In this document: positions 44,888-53,344 of the stretch, piece after piece
How the letters are laid out: every line of letters starts with the position of its first letter
Position numbering within the stretch: position 1 is the stretch's first letter
NCBI RefSeq assembly: GCF_012641435.1
Contig: NZ_JABAIJ010000007.1
Coordinates: 248,001 to 312,000, forward strand
Source of the DNA: Rhizobium sp. P38BS-XIX
Lineage (GTDB): Bacteria; Pseudomonadota; Alphaproteobacteria; Rhizobiales; Rhizobiaceae
DNA length: 64,000 bases
Direction of reading: 5' to 3'
Translations under genes and position numbers: made by a program
The notes under the pieces: generated by a model
The model's input: the letters and a program-made list of their open reading frames with translations, nothing else
What the model was told of the DNA's origin: nothing
The model's database searches: none

Positions 44888-45691
44888 TTATGGGTTGGTC
44901 GCTCGGGTGAAATCGTCCCGGAAGGCGGAAAGATCCGGCGCTGCGACGTCTGAAACGGCCCAGAAGACCAGGCCGTCCGCACGCCATTCGACGAAATTGT
45001 AGCCATCTTTCTCGGCATTGCCGTGGGTTCCGGATGTGCCCGGCCAGATGAAGAGATTGATGACATGTCCGTGCCGGCGATAGACCAGCGCCGCCACCAC
45101 CCGGCCATCAAGATAATCCACCCTGCCGCCGACCAAGGGGAAGCCCTGTGTCGCCAGATCGACTACGGGCGGCGAGAAATCAATCTTGCCGTTGAACCAT
45201 GGCTTGACGGTGTGCTGGTCTGAGGTCAGCACATCGGTCAGATGGTCGGCAAGCATCGAACGGACATGGCTCGCAAGAAGCTGATCCTCGATCGTCTGGC
45301 TCTGCTGCGGCACGTTCAGCACCAGCATGAGACTGGCGGCAAGGACGGCGAGCGAAGGCACGAAGCTCCATTCGCGCAGCAGCCGCCAAGCGCGCTGCCA
45401 TGGGTTTTCAGCCTGGGATGTCGCCGTTGCAGCGCGCGCCATCATGGCCTGTTCCAGCGAAAGTGCCGCCTGCACGCTGGCATGCACCGCATCCGGCGCG
45501 TGCCATTTCACGCCTTCCTGGGCGGAAAGACGCTTGACCATCAGGGCATTCTCCATCTCGTCGGTGCATTCCCGGCAAGTGGCCAAGTGTGCTTCGAAGC
45601 GGGCAGCATTGGCTGCATCCAGTTCGCCATCGATGAAGCCGTGCAGCAGATCGTTCCATTCGTGATGTTCATTGTGCTCTCCGCCGCTCAT
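44888..45691 (-). CDS. Zinc-finger transmembrane anti-sigma factor
   Basis: A 267-residue membrane protein. The N-terminal cytoplasmic anti-sigma domain has the H-x3-C-x2-C zinc motif (H35, C39, C42 in HLATCREC). A transmembrane helix is at about 109-127 (WSFVPSLAVLAASLMLVLN). The periplasmic half, about 130 residues, contains FNGKIDFSPPVVDLA and YRRHGHVINLFIW, the pattern of RsrA/ChrR-unlike anti-sigma factors with a periplasmic sensor. The ATG overlaps the sigma-gene stop by 4 bp, so the pair is co-translated. It should hold the sigma factor inactive until an envelope signal arrives. Confidence 0.88.
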   Translation of the reverse strand: MSGGEHNEHHEWNDLLHGFIDGELDAANAARFEAHLATCRECTDEMENALMVKRLSAQEGVKWHAPDAVHASVQAALSLEQAMMARAATATSQAENPWQRAWRLLREWSFVPSLAVLAASLMLVLNVPQQSQTIEDQLLASHVRSMLADHLTDVLTSDQHTVKPWFNGKIDFSPPVVDLATQGFPLVGGRVDYLDGRVVAALVYRRHGHVINLFIWPGTSGTHGNAEKDGYNFVEWRADGLVFWAVSDVAAPDLSAFRDDFTRATNP

Positions 45692-46254
45692 CGTGCCGCC
45701 TCTCGTCCTTCGAGGCTGCGCCAGACCTCGCCGAAATCACGGCGGGCACGGGCAAGGCGCGACATGACGGTGCCGATCGGCGCGTCGATGATCTCGGCGA
45801 TCTCCTTGTAGGACAGGTCTTCGAGTTCGCGCAGAACCAGAACTTCGCGCATGGCATCGGGCAGCTGGTTGATGACCTCGCGCACCCGCTGCGTTTCCGA
45901 TTTGCGGATGAAGGCCGCCTCCGGCGTGTCTTCTTCAGAGGCGGGGTCGGTGGAAGGCGAGCCTTCATCCGTCTCCCTTTCGTCGGCCATCGGCTGCTCG
46001 TAACGGGTCTTGCGGCGGCCCTCCTGCAGCCATGCATGATAGCAGTTGCGGACGATGGTGAAGGTCCAGGCGCGGGCATCGCCGTCGCGAAAGCCGTGGA
46101 AGCCGCGATAGGCGCGCAGATATGCCTCCTGCACGATATCCTGGGCAGCATCGGCATCGCGGCTGAGGAAGCGCGCGAAATTATAGGCAGCATCCAAGTG
46201 CGGGATGATCGTGCGCTGAAAGCGCCGCATGGTTTCGTCAGGCGAGGAGACCAT
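45688..46254 (-). CDS. ECF-family RNA polymerase sigma factor
   Basis: A 188-residue ECF sigma factor from ATG 46254. Region 2 reads HLDAAYNFARFLSRDADAAQ, then DIVQEAYLRAYRGF and RAWTFTIVRNCYHAWL. Region 4 reads LPDAMREVLVLRELEDLSYK, then EIAEIIDAPIGTVMSRLARA. The frame stays open to ATG 46461, which would add 69 residues, but that part has unusual codons (ATA, CGA, ACA) and no sigma similarity. ATG 46293 is another option. An upstream promoter motif at 46534-46561 is shared with the divergent operon, so it probably activates its own gene. Confidence 0.87.
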   Translation of the reverse strand: MVSSPDETMRRFQRTIIPHLDAAYNFARFLSRDADAAQDIVQEAYLRAYRGFHGFRDGDARAWTFTIVRNCYHAWLQEGRRKTRYEQPMADERETDEGSPSTDPASEEDTPEAAFIRKSETQRVREVINQLPDAMREVLVLRELEDLSYKEIAEIIDAPIGTVMSRLARARRDFGEVWRSLEGREAAR

Positions 46255-46533
46255 GTGCTGTGAGGGCACAGCGCGCGACGATGGCTCCGCCATCGCGGTG
46301 AGGATTTTGTGCCGGCTCGCTCCCGGTCCTGCCAGGAGAGCACGCAGGCGGTTCAGAAGCGACGCAAGCCTGCCAATCGCGGTCGCCTGTGGCGGCCGCC
46401 AGCTCCATGCCGGGAACTCGCCGTCAAGTGTCATCGAACGTGTTATTCGGGCGTCTGTCATCGTGATCCCCGCAAAACGCCGTCATCGAGTGTAAGCTTC
46501 GGATAGGGCGCTTGCAATGTTGCCTGAGAAGCT

Positions 46534-46561
46534 AGATCGCCCGCGCACGGGTTTTATTCCC
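46534..46561 (-). promoter_or_regulatory. Putative ECF promoter of the sigma/anti-sigma operon
   Basis: On the minus strand it reads GGGAATAA, 14 bases, CGATCT. The same two blocks with the same spacing occur on the plus strand at 46683-46710. Transcription would start near 46527, giving a leader of about 270 bases to ATG 46254 or 66 bases to ATG 46461. Confidence 0.65.
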
Positions 46562-46682
46562 GATTGCATGAAAAAAATCCCGAGGCGCAGAGCGCGGATG
46601 ATTGCGATCCTGCTTTCACGATCAGTGCCCATCAAAATAATTGTATAATTTTCAATTACTTGCCAGAAATCTTCCTGTGGTG

Positions 46683-46710
46683 GGGAATAAGCGGCCGCGG
46701 CCGTCGATCT
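46683..46710 (+). promoter_or_regulatory. Putative ECF promoter of the MBL-TPR-DoxX operon
   Basis: GGGAATAA (46683-46690), 14 bases, CGATCT (46705-46710), identical in both blocks and spacing to the motif in front of the sigma gene on the other strand. The first gene starts 78 bp downstream. Confidence 0.65.
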
Positions 46711-46787
46711 TCTTCCTCAGTGGACGGCCGCGATTTGAAGCGCCGCCCGCCTGGCCCGAAAAGCCATAACCCTGAGGAGATATTGCG

Positions 46788-47762
46788 ATGTTTGCTATGA
46801 CCCGCCGCGCCGTGCTCGGCACGGCTGCAGCTGCGGCAGCCTTCGGGCTGTCGTCAAAGCTCGAATTCATCCCGCAAGCCCTGGCCGCAACGCCGCTGGA
46901 GCCGGCGGTCGGCTTTTACAAATACAAGGTCGGTTCGATCGAAGTCACGGCCATTTACGATGGCATCTGGCGCAAGCCGCACGATCCGGCCTTCATCAAG
47001 AATGCCTCCGTCGAAGACACGAAGGAAGCGCTGTCCAAGGCCGGCCTGACGACGGACTTCATGCCCATTCCGCTGACTGTCGTCGTTCTCGACATCGGCG
47101 GCCGCAAGATCATGATGGATGCCGGCTCGGGTGTCGGGCAGTGGCAGACCAATGCCACGCATCTGCCGGCCAACATGGCCGCCGCCGGTATCGACTACAA
47201 GAAGATCGATACGATCATGATCTCGCATTTCCATCCGGACCATGTCTGGGGCTTGATGGAAAAGGGAACGAACGCGGCGATCTTCCCGAATGCCGAACTG
47301 ATCGTCAATGCTGCCGAATATAATTGGTGGACCGATCCCGGCCGCGTCAACAAGCTGGCGGAGGGCCGCAAGGAAGCCGGCCGGCGCATCGCTTCGGTCT
47401 TCCCGACGTGGAAGAACTGGAAGCTGGTCGAGGATAATGCCGAGGTGGCGCCCGGCGTGCACATGTTGGCCGCTTACGGTCATACGCCGGGCCATTCCGT
47501 CTTCCTCATAGACGGCGGCAGCGAGCAGCTGATGGTATCGGCCGACATCATGTATGTGCCGGCGCTGCTCGCACCTCATCCGGAATGGGAAGGCACCTAC
47601 GACCAGGACGGTCCGATGGCCGTCGCCACCCGCCGCAGGCTGATCGACCGCGTCATTGCCGACAAGATCAGGATTTGCGGCTCGCATTTTCCGTTCCCGG
47701 GCTCCGGCACCTTCGTCAAGGACGGCAATGCCTACGGCTTCACCCCCACCACCCAGGCCTGA
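46788..47762 (+). CDS. Tat-exported MBL-fold metallo-hydrolase
   Basis: A 324-residue metallo-beta-lactamase-fold enzyme. The N-terminus MTRRAVLGTAAAAAAFGL is a probable twin-arginine signal, so it is exported folded. The metal motif HFHPDH is intact at 147-152, further ligands are in YGHTPGHSVFLIDGG and SADIMYVP, and a late His lies in CGSHFPFPGSG. It resembles quorum-lactonase/GloB-like family members of unknown substrate. GAGGAGATATT precedes ATG 46788. It is the first gene of an operon likely controlled by the adjacent ECF sigma factor. Confidence 0.87.
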   Translation: MFAMTRRAVLGTAAAAAAFGLSSKLEFIPQALAATPLEPAVGFYKYKVGSIEVTAIYDGIWRKPHDPAFIKNASVEDTKEALSKAGLTTDFMPIPLTVVVLDIGGRKIMMDAGSGVGQWQTNATHLPANMAAAGIDYKKIDTIMISHFHPDHVWGLMEKGTNAAIFPNAELIVNAAEYNWWTDPGRVNKLAEGRKEAGRRIASVFPTWKNWKLVEDNAEVAPGVHMLAAYGHTPGHSVFLIDGGSEQLMVSADIMYVPALLAPHPEWEGTYDQDGPMAVATRRRLIDRVIADKIRICGSHFPFPGSGTFVKDGNAYGFTPTTQA

Positions 47763-47786
47763 ACGGCCAAAACAGGAGCAAATACC

Positions 47787-48248
47787 ATGTTCAGACATGT
47801 CATTTTCGGGATCGCCGGCCTGTGCGCCGTCGCCATCCTTCCGGTCACAACAGCAAGCGTTGCCTTCGCCGTCGACAATATGGAATCGGCCGATGCACCG
47901 GACCTTACCTCGGTTCGCGCCAAAATCGACGCGAAGGATTATGCCGGCGCGCTGGTGGAGCTTCGAGATATTGCCGAGGAACATCAGCAGGCCGACGTTT
48001 ACAACCTGATGGGCTTCACGCTGCGCAAGACCGGCGATTTCAAGACGTCGCTCACCTACTACACCAAGGCGCTGGAGCTGCAGCCGGATCACAAGGGCGC
48101 GCATGAGTATCTCGGCGAACTCTATGTCGAGACCGGCGACATGCCCAAGGCTCGCGAACAGCTGGCAACGCTGACCAAGCTCTGCCCGGCGGGATGCGAA
48201 GAGCTTGAGGATCTGACCAAGGCGATCGCTGCCAAGAGCACCAACTAG
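47787..48248 (+). CDS. Exported small TPR protein
   Basis: A 153-residue protein with a signal peptide (HVIFGIAGLCAVAILPVTTA) and two to three tetratricopeptide repeats: VYNLMGFTLRKTGDFKTSLT, YYTKALELQPDHKGAHEYLG, then ELYVETGDMPKAREQLATL. A short acidic C-terminus carries a C-P-A-G-C pair (CPAGCEEL) that could form a disulphide or bind metal. It lies 24 bp after the MBL gene, with ACAGGAGC upstream. It probably assembles with an exported partner in the same operon. Confidence 0.84.
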   Translation: MFRHVIFGIAGLCAVAILPVTTASVAFAVDNMESADAPDLTSVRAKIDAKDYAGALVELRDIAEEHQQADVYNLMGFTLRKTGDFKTSLTYYTKALELQPDHKGAHEYLGELYVETGDMPKAREQLATLTKLCPAGCEELEDLTKAIAAKSTN

Positions 48249-48352
48249 CCCGCGGCTGCACCCGGGTCGGCGACGTTTCACTCGATCAAGTTGCGGAAAC
48301 GTCGCCGGCCGAGATCGGAAGCCTGCGGATATCAACGGGAAGGAGATAAGTC

Positions 48353-48790
48353 ATGGAATTCGAGGAGGAGAGTGTCGTTCTTGTCAATTTGACGGATATG
48401 GCTCTGCTGTTCGGCCGCATCCTGCTGTCGCTGCTTTTCCTGGAGGAGGGCATCGAACTTGCGAGTAATTTTGACAGCTCGATGGACGCCATGGCGAAGC
48501 TTGGCGTCGCCACCCCCATCGCAATTTCGACCATCTTGCTGCAGCTGGCTGCCGGTATTGCCATCGTGATCGGCTTGATGACACGGCTGGCCGCCTTCGG
48601 CCTCGGTCTGTTCTGTCTGCTGACGGCGATGCTCTTTCACACGAACTTTGCCAGCCATAACGAGTTGCTGCATTTCGAGAAGGATCTGGCGATTGCCGGC
48701 GGCATGTTCGTCCTGATCGTTGCCGGCGCCGGCAGGCTGTCGGCGGACATGCTGGTCCGTCGTATCTGGAAGACGAGGCTCGTCGCGTGA
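48353..48790 (+). CDS. DoxX family membrane protein
   Basis: A 145-residue inner-membrane protein with four hydrophobic helices: LLFGRILLSLLFLEEGIELA, ISTILLQLAAGIAIVIGLMT, LAAFGLGLFCLLTAMLFHTN and LAIAGGMFVLIVAGAG. This is the DoxX/DoxD topology. DoxX proteins are linked to redox or thiosulfate and sulfur-radical stress, often with ECF sigma factors. AAGGAGATAAG precedes ATG 48353. It appears to be the last gene of the MBL-TPR-DoxX operon, 104 bp after the TPR gene. Confidence 0.84.
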   Translation: MEFEEESVVLVNLTDMALLFGRILLSLLFLEEGIELASNFDSSMDAMAKLGVATPIAISTILLQLAAGIAIVIGLMTRLAAFGLGLFCLLTAMLFHTNFASHNELLHFEKDLAIAGGMFVLIVAGAGRLSADMLVRRIWKTRLVA

Positions 48791-48857
48791 ACCATCCGAT
48801 CAGCCGGTGAGCCGCCTTCCAATCGCGGCTCACCGGCGCAGCTACTTTCTCCTGAAA

Positions 48858-49856
48858 TCAGGAGACCTTCTGGAAGCTTGGCAAGGTCGCAAAGAGCTCG
48901 ACCGACTTCAGGCGCGCTTCGATGTCATGGATCGGCATCGAAATGATGACTTCGTCGGCTCCGGTATCCTTGATGAACTGCGATAGCTTCTTTTCGGCTG
49001 TTTCAGGCGAGCCGACCACCGCATAGCGCAGCGTGTTTTCAACATTCATCTTTTCCATCGGCGTCCAGAAGTCATCCATGTCGTTGCGCGGACGAGGGAA
49101 GGGGCCGCGGACGTTGCGGCGCAGATTGACGAACTGTTGTTGTGCCGAGGTGAAATGAAATTGTGCTTCCTCATCGGTATCCGCCACCGCGCCCATCGCG
49201 CCGACCATCACATAAGGTTTGTCGAGCGTGGCAGACGGGGTGAAGCGATCCCGGTAGATGCCGATAGCATCGAACAGGGATTCCGGCGCGAAATGTGAGG
49301 CGAAGGCGTAGGGCAGGCCGAGCATGCCGGCGAGATGCGCACTGTAGAGGCTCGAGCCAAGCAGCCAGATCGGCACACTGGCGCCGTGACCGGGAACCGC
49401 GAGGATGATCTGTCCCTCGTCGGCGGGGCTGAAGAGATGCTGGAGCTCCACGATATCGTTGGGGAAGCTCTGCGCTCCCGCCTCCATGTTGCGTCTCAGA
49501 GCCTGCGCCGTGCGCATGTCCGTGCCCGGTGCCCGACCGAGGCCGAGATCGACACGGCCGGGGAACAGCGCTTCCAGCGTGCCGAATTGCTCGGCGATGA
49601 CGAGCGGCGAATGATTCGGCAACATGACGCCACCCGAACCGATGCGGATGCGCGAGGTTGCTGCGCCGATATGGCCGATGACGACGGAGGTCGCGGCGCT
49701 TGCAACGCCCGGCATGCCGTGATGCTCGGCCAGCCAGAATCGGTTGTAGCCAAGTTCCTCCGCCTTTTGCGCCATGCGCTTCGAGCCATCGAAGGATTGG
49801 CGGATGGTGCTGCCTTCGGCAACGGGCGAAAGATCGAGGATGGAAAATGGAACCAT
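48858..49856 (-). CDS. Luciferase-like flavin monooxygenase (LLM class)
   Basis: A 332-residue FMN-dependent TIM-barrel protein of the YhbW-like luciferase family. It begins VPFSILDLSPVAEGST, then GYNRFWLAEHHGMPGVASAA, RIRIGSGGVMLPNHSPLVIA and FPGRVDLGLGRAPGTD. These are the family's typical strands. The oxygenated substrate is unknown. ATG 49856 gives the conserved start; a longer open frame to 49919 lacks similarity. It is divergent from ruvC. Confidence 0.9.
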   Translation of the reverse strand: MVPFSILDLSPVAEGSTIRQSFDGSKRMAQKAEELGYNRFWLAEHHGMPGVASAATSVVIGHIGAATSRIRIGSGGVMLPNHSPLVIAEQFGTLEALFPGRVDLGLGRAPGTDMRTAQALRRNMEAGAQSFPNDIVELQHLFSPADEGQIILAVPGHGASVPIWLLGSSLYSAHLAGMLGLPYAFASHFAPESLFDAIGIYRDRFTPSATLDKPYVMVGAMGAVADTDEEAQFHFTSAQQQFVNLRRNVRGPFPRPRNDMDDFWTPMEKMNVENTLRYAVVGSPETAEKKLSQFIKDTGADEVIISMPIHDIEARLKSVELFATLPSFQKVS

Positions 49857-50046
49857 GGCAAGAAACCTGCGTGGTGGAAAGGAGGGTCGCTTGCACATGT
49901 AGGAGCGCTGTCCGTGCATTCCAAACCCCGCGCCGCAATTTCGTCACGATGTTTTCAGTCGGCCGCTCCGTATCAGGAATTGTGCGTTGTTTTTGTTTTG
50001 TTCACATTTTGCTGGCACATGTCAGGCCTGAAAGTTAGGGTGACCC

Positions 50047-50574
50047 ATGCAAAATACGATTCGCATCATCGGCATCGATCCGGGCTTGCGCCGCACCGGC
50101 TGGGGTATCATCGATACGCTCGGCAATTCCCTGCGCTTCGTGGCGTCGGGAACCGTGACGTCGGATGGCGACATGGATCTCGCATCCCGTCTCTGCCAGC
50201 TGCATGACGGGCTTGCCGAAGTCGTTCACAGCTATCAGCCCGATGAAGCTGCTGTCGAGCAGACCTTCGTCAACAAGGATGCGGTTGCAACCCTGAAGCT
50301 CGGCCAGGCGCGTGGCGTCGTTATGCTGGTTCCAGCGCGCGCAGGCCTGCCGGTGTCGGAGTATGCGCCGAATGCGGTCAAGAAAGCCGTCATCGGCGTC
50401 GGCCACGGCGAAAAGCAGCAAATCCATGTGATGCTGAAGATCCTGATGCCAAAGGTCGAGTTCAAGGGCAATGACGCCGCGGACGCGCTCGCCATCGCGA
50501 TTTGTCATGCCCACAACCGCGGCGCCAGCCGGCTGCGGCAGGCATCGTTGCTGGCATCCGCCAAAGCCTCTTGA
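50047..50574 (+). CDS. ruvC: Holliday junction endonuclease RuvC
   Basis: A 175-residue RNase H-fold resolvase. Catalytic acids are present: D11 in IGIDPGLRRTGWG, E71 in AVEQTF, and D143 and D146 in GNDAADALAIAICH. It cuts Holliday junctions symmetrically once RuvAB has branch-migrated them. It is the first gene of ruvC-ruvA-ruvB, 58 bp before ruvA. Confidence 0.97.
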   Translation: MQNTIRIIGIDPGLRRTGWGIIDTLGNSLRFVASGTVTSDGDMDLASRLCQLHDGLAEVVHSYQPDEAAVEQTFVNKDAVATLKLGQARGVVMLVPARAGLPVSEYAPNAVKKAVIGVGHGEKQQIHVMLKILMPKVEFKGNDAADALAIAICHAHNRGASRLRQASLLASAKAS

Positions 50575-50632
50575 TCGATCGAACATTGTTTGTTCCTGTC
50601 TTCTTGAAACGCACTCCTGACGGACCTCATCC

Positions 50633-51247
50633 ATGATCGGCAAGCTGAAAGGCACAATTGAAGAGATCGGCGAAGACTATGTGCTCGTGGATGTGCATGG
50701 TGTTTGTTACGTCGCCTATTGTTCGGCCCGAACGCTTTCGAAGCTGGGCCTGGCAGGCGAAGCCTGTATCCTCTTCATCGAGACCTACGTTCGGGAAGAT
50801 CAGATCCGGCTTTTCGGTTTCATGACTGCGTTGGAGCGTGAGTGGTTCAACATCGTGCAGACGGTGCAGGGCGTGGGTGCCAAGGTGGCGCTGGCGCTGC
50901 TATCGACGCTGACGCCGGCTGAACTTGCCAACGCGATCGCGCTGCAGGATCGCGCCGCCGTCTCAAGGGCGCCGGGTGTCGGTCCCAAGGTCGCCATGCG
51001 CATCGTGACGGAACTGAAGAACAAGGCGCCTGCCTTTGCGGGCGATGCGGCCAATATCGGGCTCAAGCAGGAACTGGGCGAGGGGGTTGCCTCCGCACCT
51101 GTTGCCGATGCCGTGTCGGCGCTGACCAACCTCGGCTACTCCCGTGATCAGGCGGCCAATGCGGTTGCGGCGGCAATGAAGACGGCGGGCGAGGACGCGG
51201 ACAGCGCCAAGTTGATCCGTCTCGGCCTGAGGGAACTGTCGCGGTGA
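50633..51247 (+). CDS. ruvA: Holliday junction branch migration protein RuvA
   Basis: A 204-residue protein. The OB-fold N-terminus is MIGKLKGTIEEIGEDYVLVD, the helix-hairpin-helix pairs lie in VQGVGAKVALALLSTLTP and APGVGPKVAMRIVTELKN, and the RuvB-interacting C-terminal domain ends in LIRLGLRELSR. It binds four-way junctions as a tetramer and loads RuvB. A possible terminator or attenuator lies between it and ruvB. Confidence 0.97.
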   Translation: MIGKLKGTIEEIGEDYVLVDVHGVCYVAYCSARTLSKLGLAGEACILFIETYVREDQIRLFGFMTALEREWFNIVQTVQGVGAKVALALLSTLTPAELANAIALQDRAAVSRAPGVGPKVAMRIVTELKNKAPAFAGDAANIGLKQELGEGVASAPVADAVSALTNLGYSRDQAANAVAAAMKTAGEDADSAKLIRLGLRELSR

Positions 51248-51330
51248 GGCTTTGCACCTTCCGCAATCCTTACTATTGTCGCAAAGTCGAGAGATCGAGG
51301 TTCGGCGTTCCCTGGTCAAAGCCTGTTTCG

Positions 51331-51360
51331 AGGCGGTAGATAATATACCGCCTTTTGCTT
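51331..51360 (+). terminator. Terminator-like hairpin between ruvA and ruvB
   Basis: AGGCGGTA and TACCGCCT form an 8-bp stem with a 7-base loop, followed by TTTGCTT. It may end part of the ruvCA transcripts, implying a separate or reduced level for ruvB. Confidence 0.55.
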
Positions 51361-51399
51361 GGGGGCTGCGAAACGCATATCTGAAATGGAACCGCTGAC

Positions 51400-52443
51400 A
51401 TGAGTGAAGCCGCACGTCTGATATCGCCTGAAAAGCGTGGCGAAGACATCGATGTGACGCTCAGGCCGCAATCGCTGGACGAATTTACCGGCCAGGCGGA
51501 GGCGCGCGCCAACCTGAAGATCTTCATCGAGGCGGCCAAGGGACGCGGCGAGGCGCTGGACCATGTGCTGTTCGTCGGCCCGCCCGGCCTCGGCAAGACG
51601 ACGCTGGCGCAGATCATGGCCAAGGAACTCGGCGTCAATTTCCGCTCGACTTCCGGGCCGGTCATCGCCAAGGCAGGCGATCTGGCGGCGCTTTTGACCA
51701 ATCTCGAAGAGCGCGATGTGCTCTTCATCGACGAAATTCACCGTCTCAACCCGGCCGTGGAAGAAATTCTCTATCCGGCGATGGAGGACTTTCAGCTCGA
51801 TCTGATCATCGGCGAGGGGCCGGCGGCGCGTTCGGTCAAGATCGACCTTGCCAAGTTCACGCTGGTGGCCGCCACAACCCGCCTTGGCCTGCTGACGACG
51901 CCGTTGCGTGACCGTTTCGGCATCCCCGTGCGGCTGAGTTTCTATACCGTGGAAGAGCTGGAGCTGATCGTCCGGCGCGGCGCAAGACTGATGGGCCTAG
52001 GCATGACGGATGAAGGCGCGCGCGAGATTGCCCGCCGCGCCCGAGGCACTCCGCGTATCGCCGGTCGGCTCTTGCGGCGCGTGCGCGACTTCGCCGAGGT
52101 CGCCAAGGCTGAGGCCGTCACGCGCGAGATCGCCGACGAGGCCCTGACGCGTCTTCTGGTGGACAATGTCGGTCTCGATCAGCTCGACAAGCGCTATCTG
52201 AACATGATCGCGGTCAATTTCGGCGGTGGCCCCGTCGGCATCGAGACCATCGCGGCCGGCCTGTCGGAGCCACGCGACGCAATCGAGGATATCATCGAGC
52301 CCTACATGATCCAGCAGGGTTTCATCCAGCGCACGCCACGCGGGCGCGTCCTGACCGCAATTGCCTGGAAACATCTTGGCCTGCAGCCGCCCAAGGATCT
52401 TGAGGCGGCGCAGTTCCGGCTGTTCCGGGAGGCCGATGAATGA
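51400..52443 (+). CDS. ruvB: Holliday junction ATPase RuvB
   Basis: A 347-residue AAA+ motor. Walker A is GPPGLGKTT at 60-68, Walker B is LFIDEIHRLNP, sensor 1 lies in VAATTRLGLLTTPLRDRF (arginine finger nearby), and a C-terminal winged helix ends with RGRVLTAIAWKHLGLQPP. It drives branch migration with RuvA. The stop overlaps the ATG of the phosphoesterase gene (ATGA), so that gene belongs to the same transcript. Confidence 0.98.
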   Translation: MSEAARLISPEKRGEDIDVTLRPQSLDEFTGQAEARANLKIFIEAAKGRGEALDHVLFVGPPGLGKTTLAQIMAKELGVNFRSTSGPVIAKAGDLAALLTNLEERDVLFIDEIHRLNPAVEEILYPAMEDFQLDLIIGEGPAARSVKIDLAKFTLVAATTRLGLLTTPLRDRFGIPVRLSFYTVEELELIVRRGARLMGLGMTDEGAREIARRARGTPRIAGRLLRRVRDFAEVAKAEAVTREIADEALTRLLVDNVGLDQLDKRYLNMIAVNFGGGPVGIETIAAGLSEPRDAIEDIIEPYMIQQGFIQRTPRGRVLTAIAWKHLGLQPPKDLEAAQFRLFREADE

Positions 52444-53342
52444 TCAGCCGTCGCCGCTTCCTGAAGCTTTTCGGTGGCAGCATTTTCGGTGTGATGGCAC
52501 TTGGCGGATATGCCCTCGGATATGAGCCGGTCGTTCGCCTGAGTGTCACTCGCTATGCGCTGACCCCGCCTGGCTGGACGCCGGGGCTGAAGCTCAGGAT
52601 CGTCGCGCTTGCCGATTTCCACGCCTGCGAACCGTGGATGAGCGCCGAACGCATTGCCTCGATCTGTGCGCACGCCAATGATCTTGGCGGCGATATCATC
52701 GTTCTGCTTGGCGATTATACGTCGGGAACCGATCTCATCACCGCCCGCGTCGATCATAGCATCTGGGCGGCAGAACTTGCGAAGCTGCAGGCGCCGCTCG
52801 GCGTACATGCCATCGTCGGCAATCATGACTGGTGGCACGATGCGACGGCACAGAGAAACGGCCATGGCCCGACATTCAGTCATCGCGCCTTGGCCGGCGC
52901 CGGTATCGATGTCTATTCCAACCGCTCGGCACGCCTTGAAAAGAACGGTCAGGGATTCTGGCTTTCGGGTGTGGAAGATCAGCTTGCCCTGCGCCGCAGC
53001 ATGCGGTGGAAGCGGGCCGTGACCAGGGGGCTGGACGATCTCGGCGGTACGCTGGCCCAGGTGACCGACGATGCGCCCGTCATCCTTCTTGCGCATGAAC
53101 CCGATATCTTTCCGAGCGTTCCGTCGCGGGTGTCGCTGACCTTGTCCGGACACACGCATGGCGGACAGGTGCGGGTGTTGGGTTGGTCGCCCTATTCGCC
53201 ATCGCGCTATGGCGACCGATATGTCTATGGCCATATCGTCGAGGAGGAGCGCCATATCATCGTTTCCGGCGGTCTCGGCTGCTCCATCGCGCCGGTTCGC
53301 TTCGGCGTGCCGCCCGAAATCGTCGTCATCGACCTTGGGTGA
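52440..53342 (+). CDS. Tat-exported metallophosphoesterase (YkuE/YaeI-like)
   Basis: A 300-residue calcineurin-like phosphoesterase. The N-terminus ISRRRFLKLFGGSIFGVMA is a twin-arginine signal or anchor, so it should act in the periplasm. Metal ligands run in order: ALADFHACEP, LLGDYTSGTD, VGNHDWWHD, LLAHEPDIFP and SGHTHGGQ. Relatives hydrolyse phospholipid-type substrates or UDP-diacylglucosamine; the substrate here is open. It is translationally coupled to ruvB and followed 2 bp later by a Nudix gene. Confidence 0.9.
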   Translation: MISRRRFLKLFGGSIFGVMALGGYALGYEPVVRLSVTRYALTPPGWTPGLKLRIVALADFHACEPWMSAERIASICAHANDLGGDIIVLLGDYTSGTDLITARVDHSIWAAELAKLQAPLGVHAIVGNHDWWHDATAQRNGHGPTFSHRALAGAGIDVYSNRSARLEKNGQGFWLSGVEDQLALRRSMRWKRAVTRGLDDLGGTLAQVTDDAPVILLAHEPDIFPSVPSRVSLTLSGHTHGGQVRVLGWSPYSPSRYGDRYVYGHIVEEERHIIVSGGLGCSIAPVRFGVPPEIVVIDLG

Positions 53343-53344
53343 AC

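Noticed and set aside
46854..48335. Open frame of 493 codons on the minus strand across the MBL and TPR genes
   Set aside because: The plus-strand genes carry a Tat signal, HFHPDH and TPR motifs with good ribosome sites; the antisense frame has no features.
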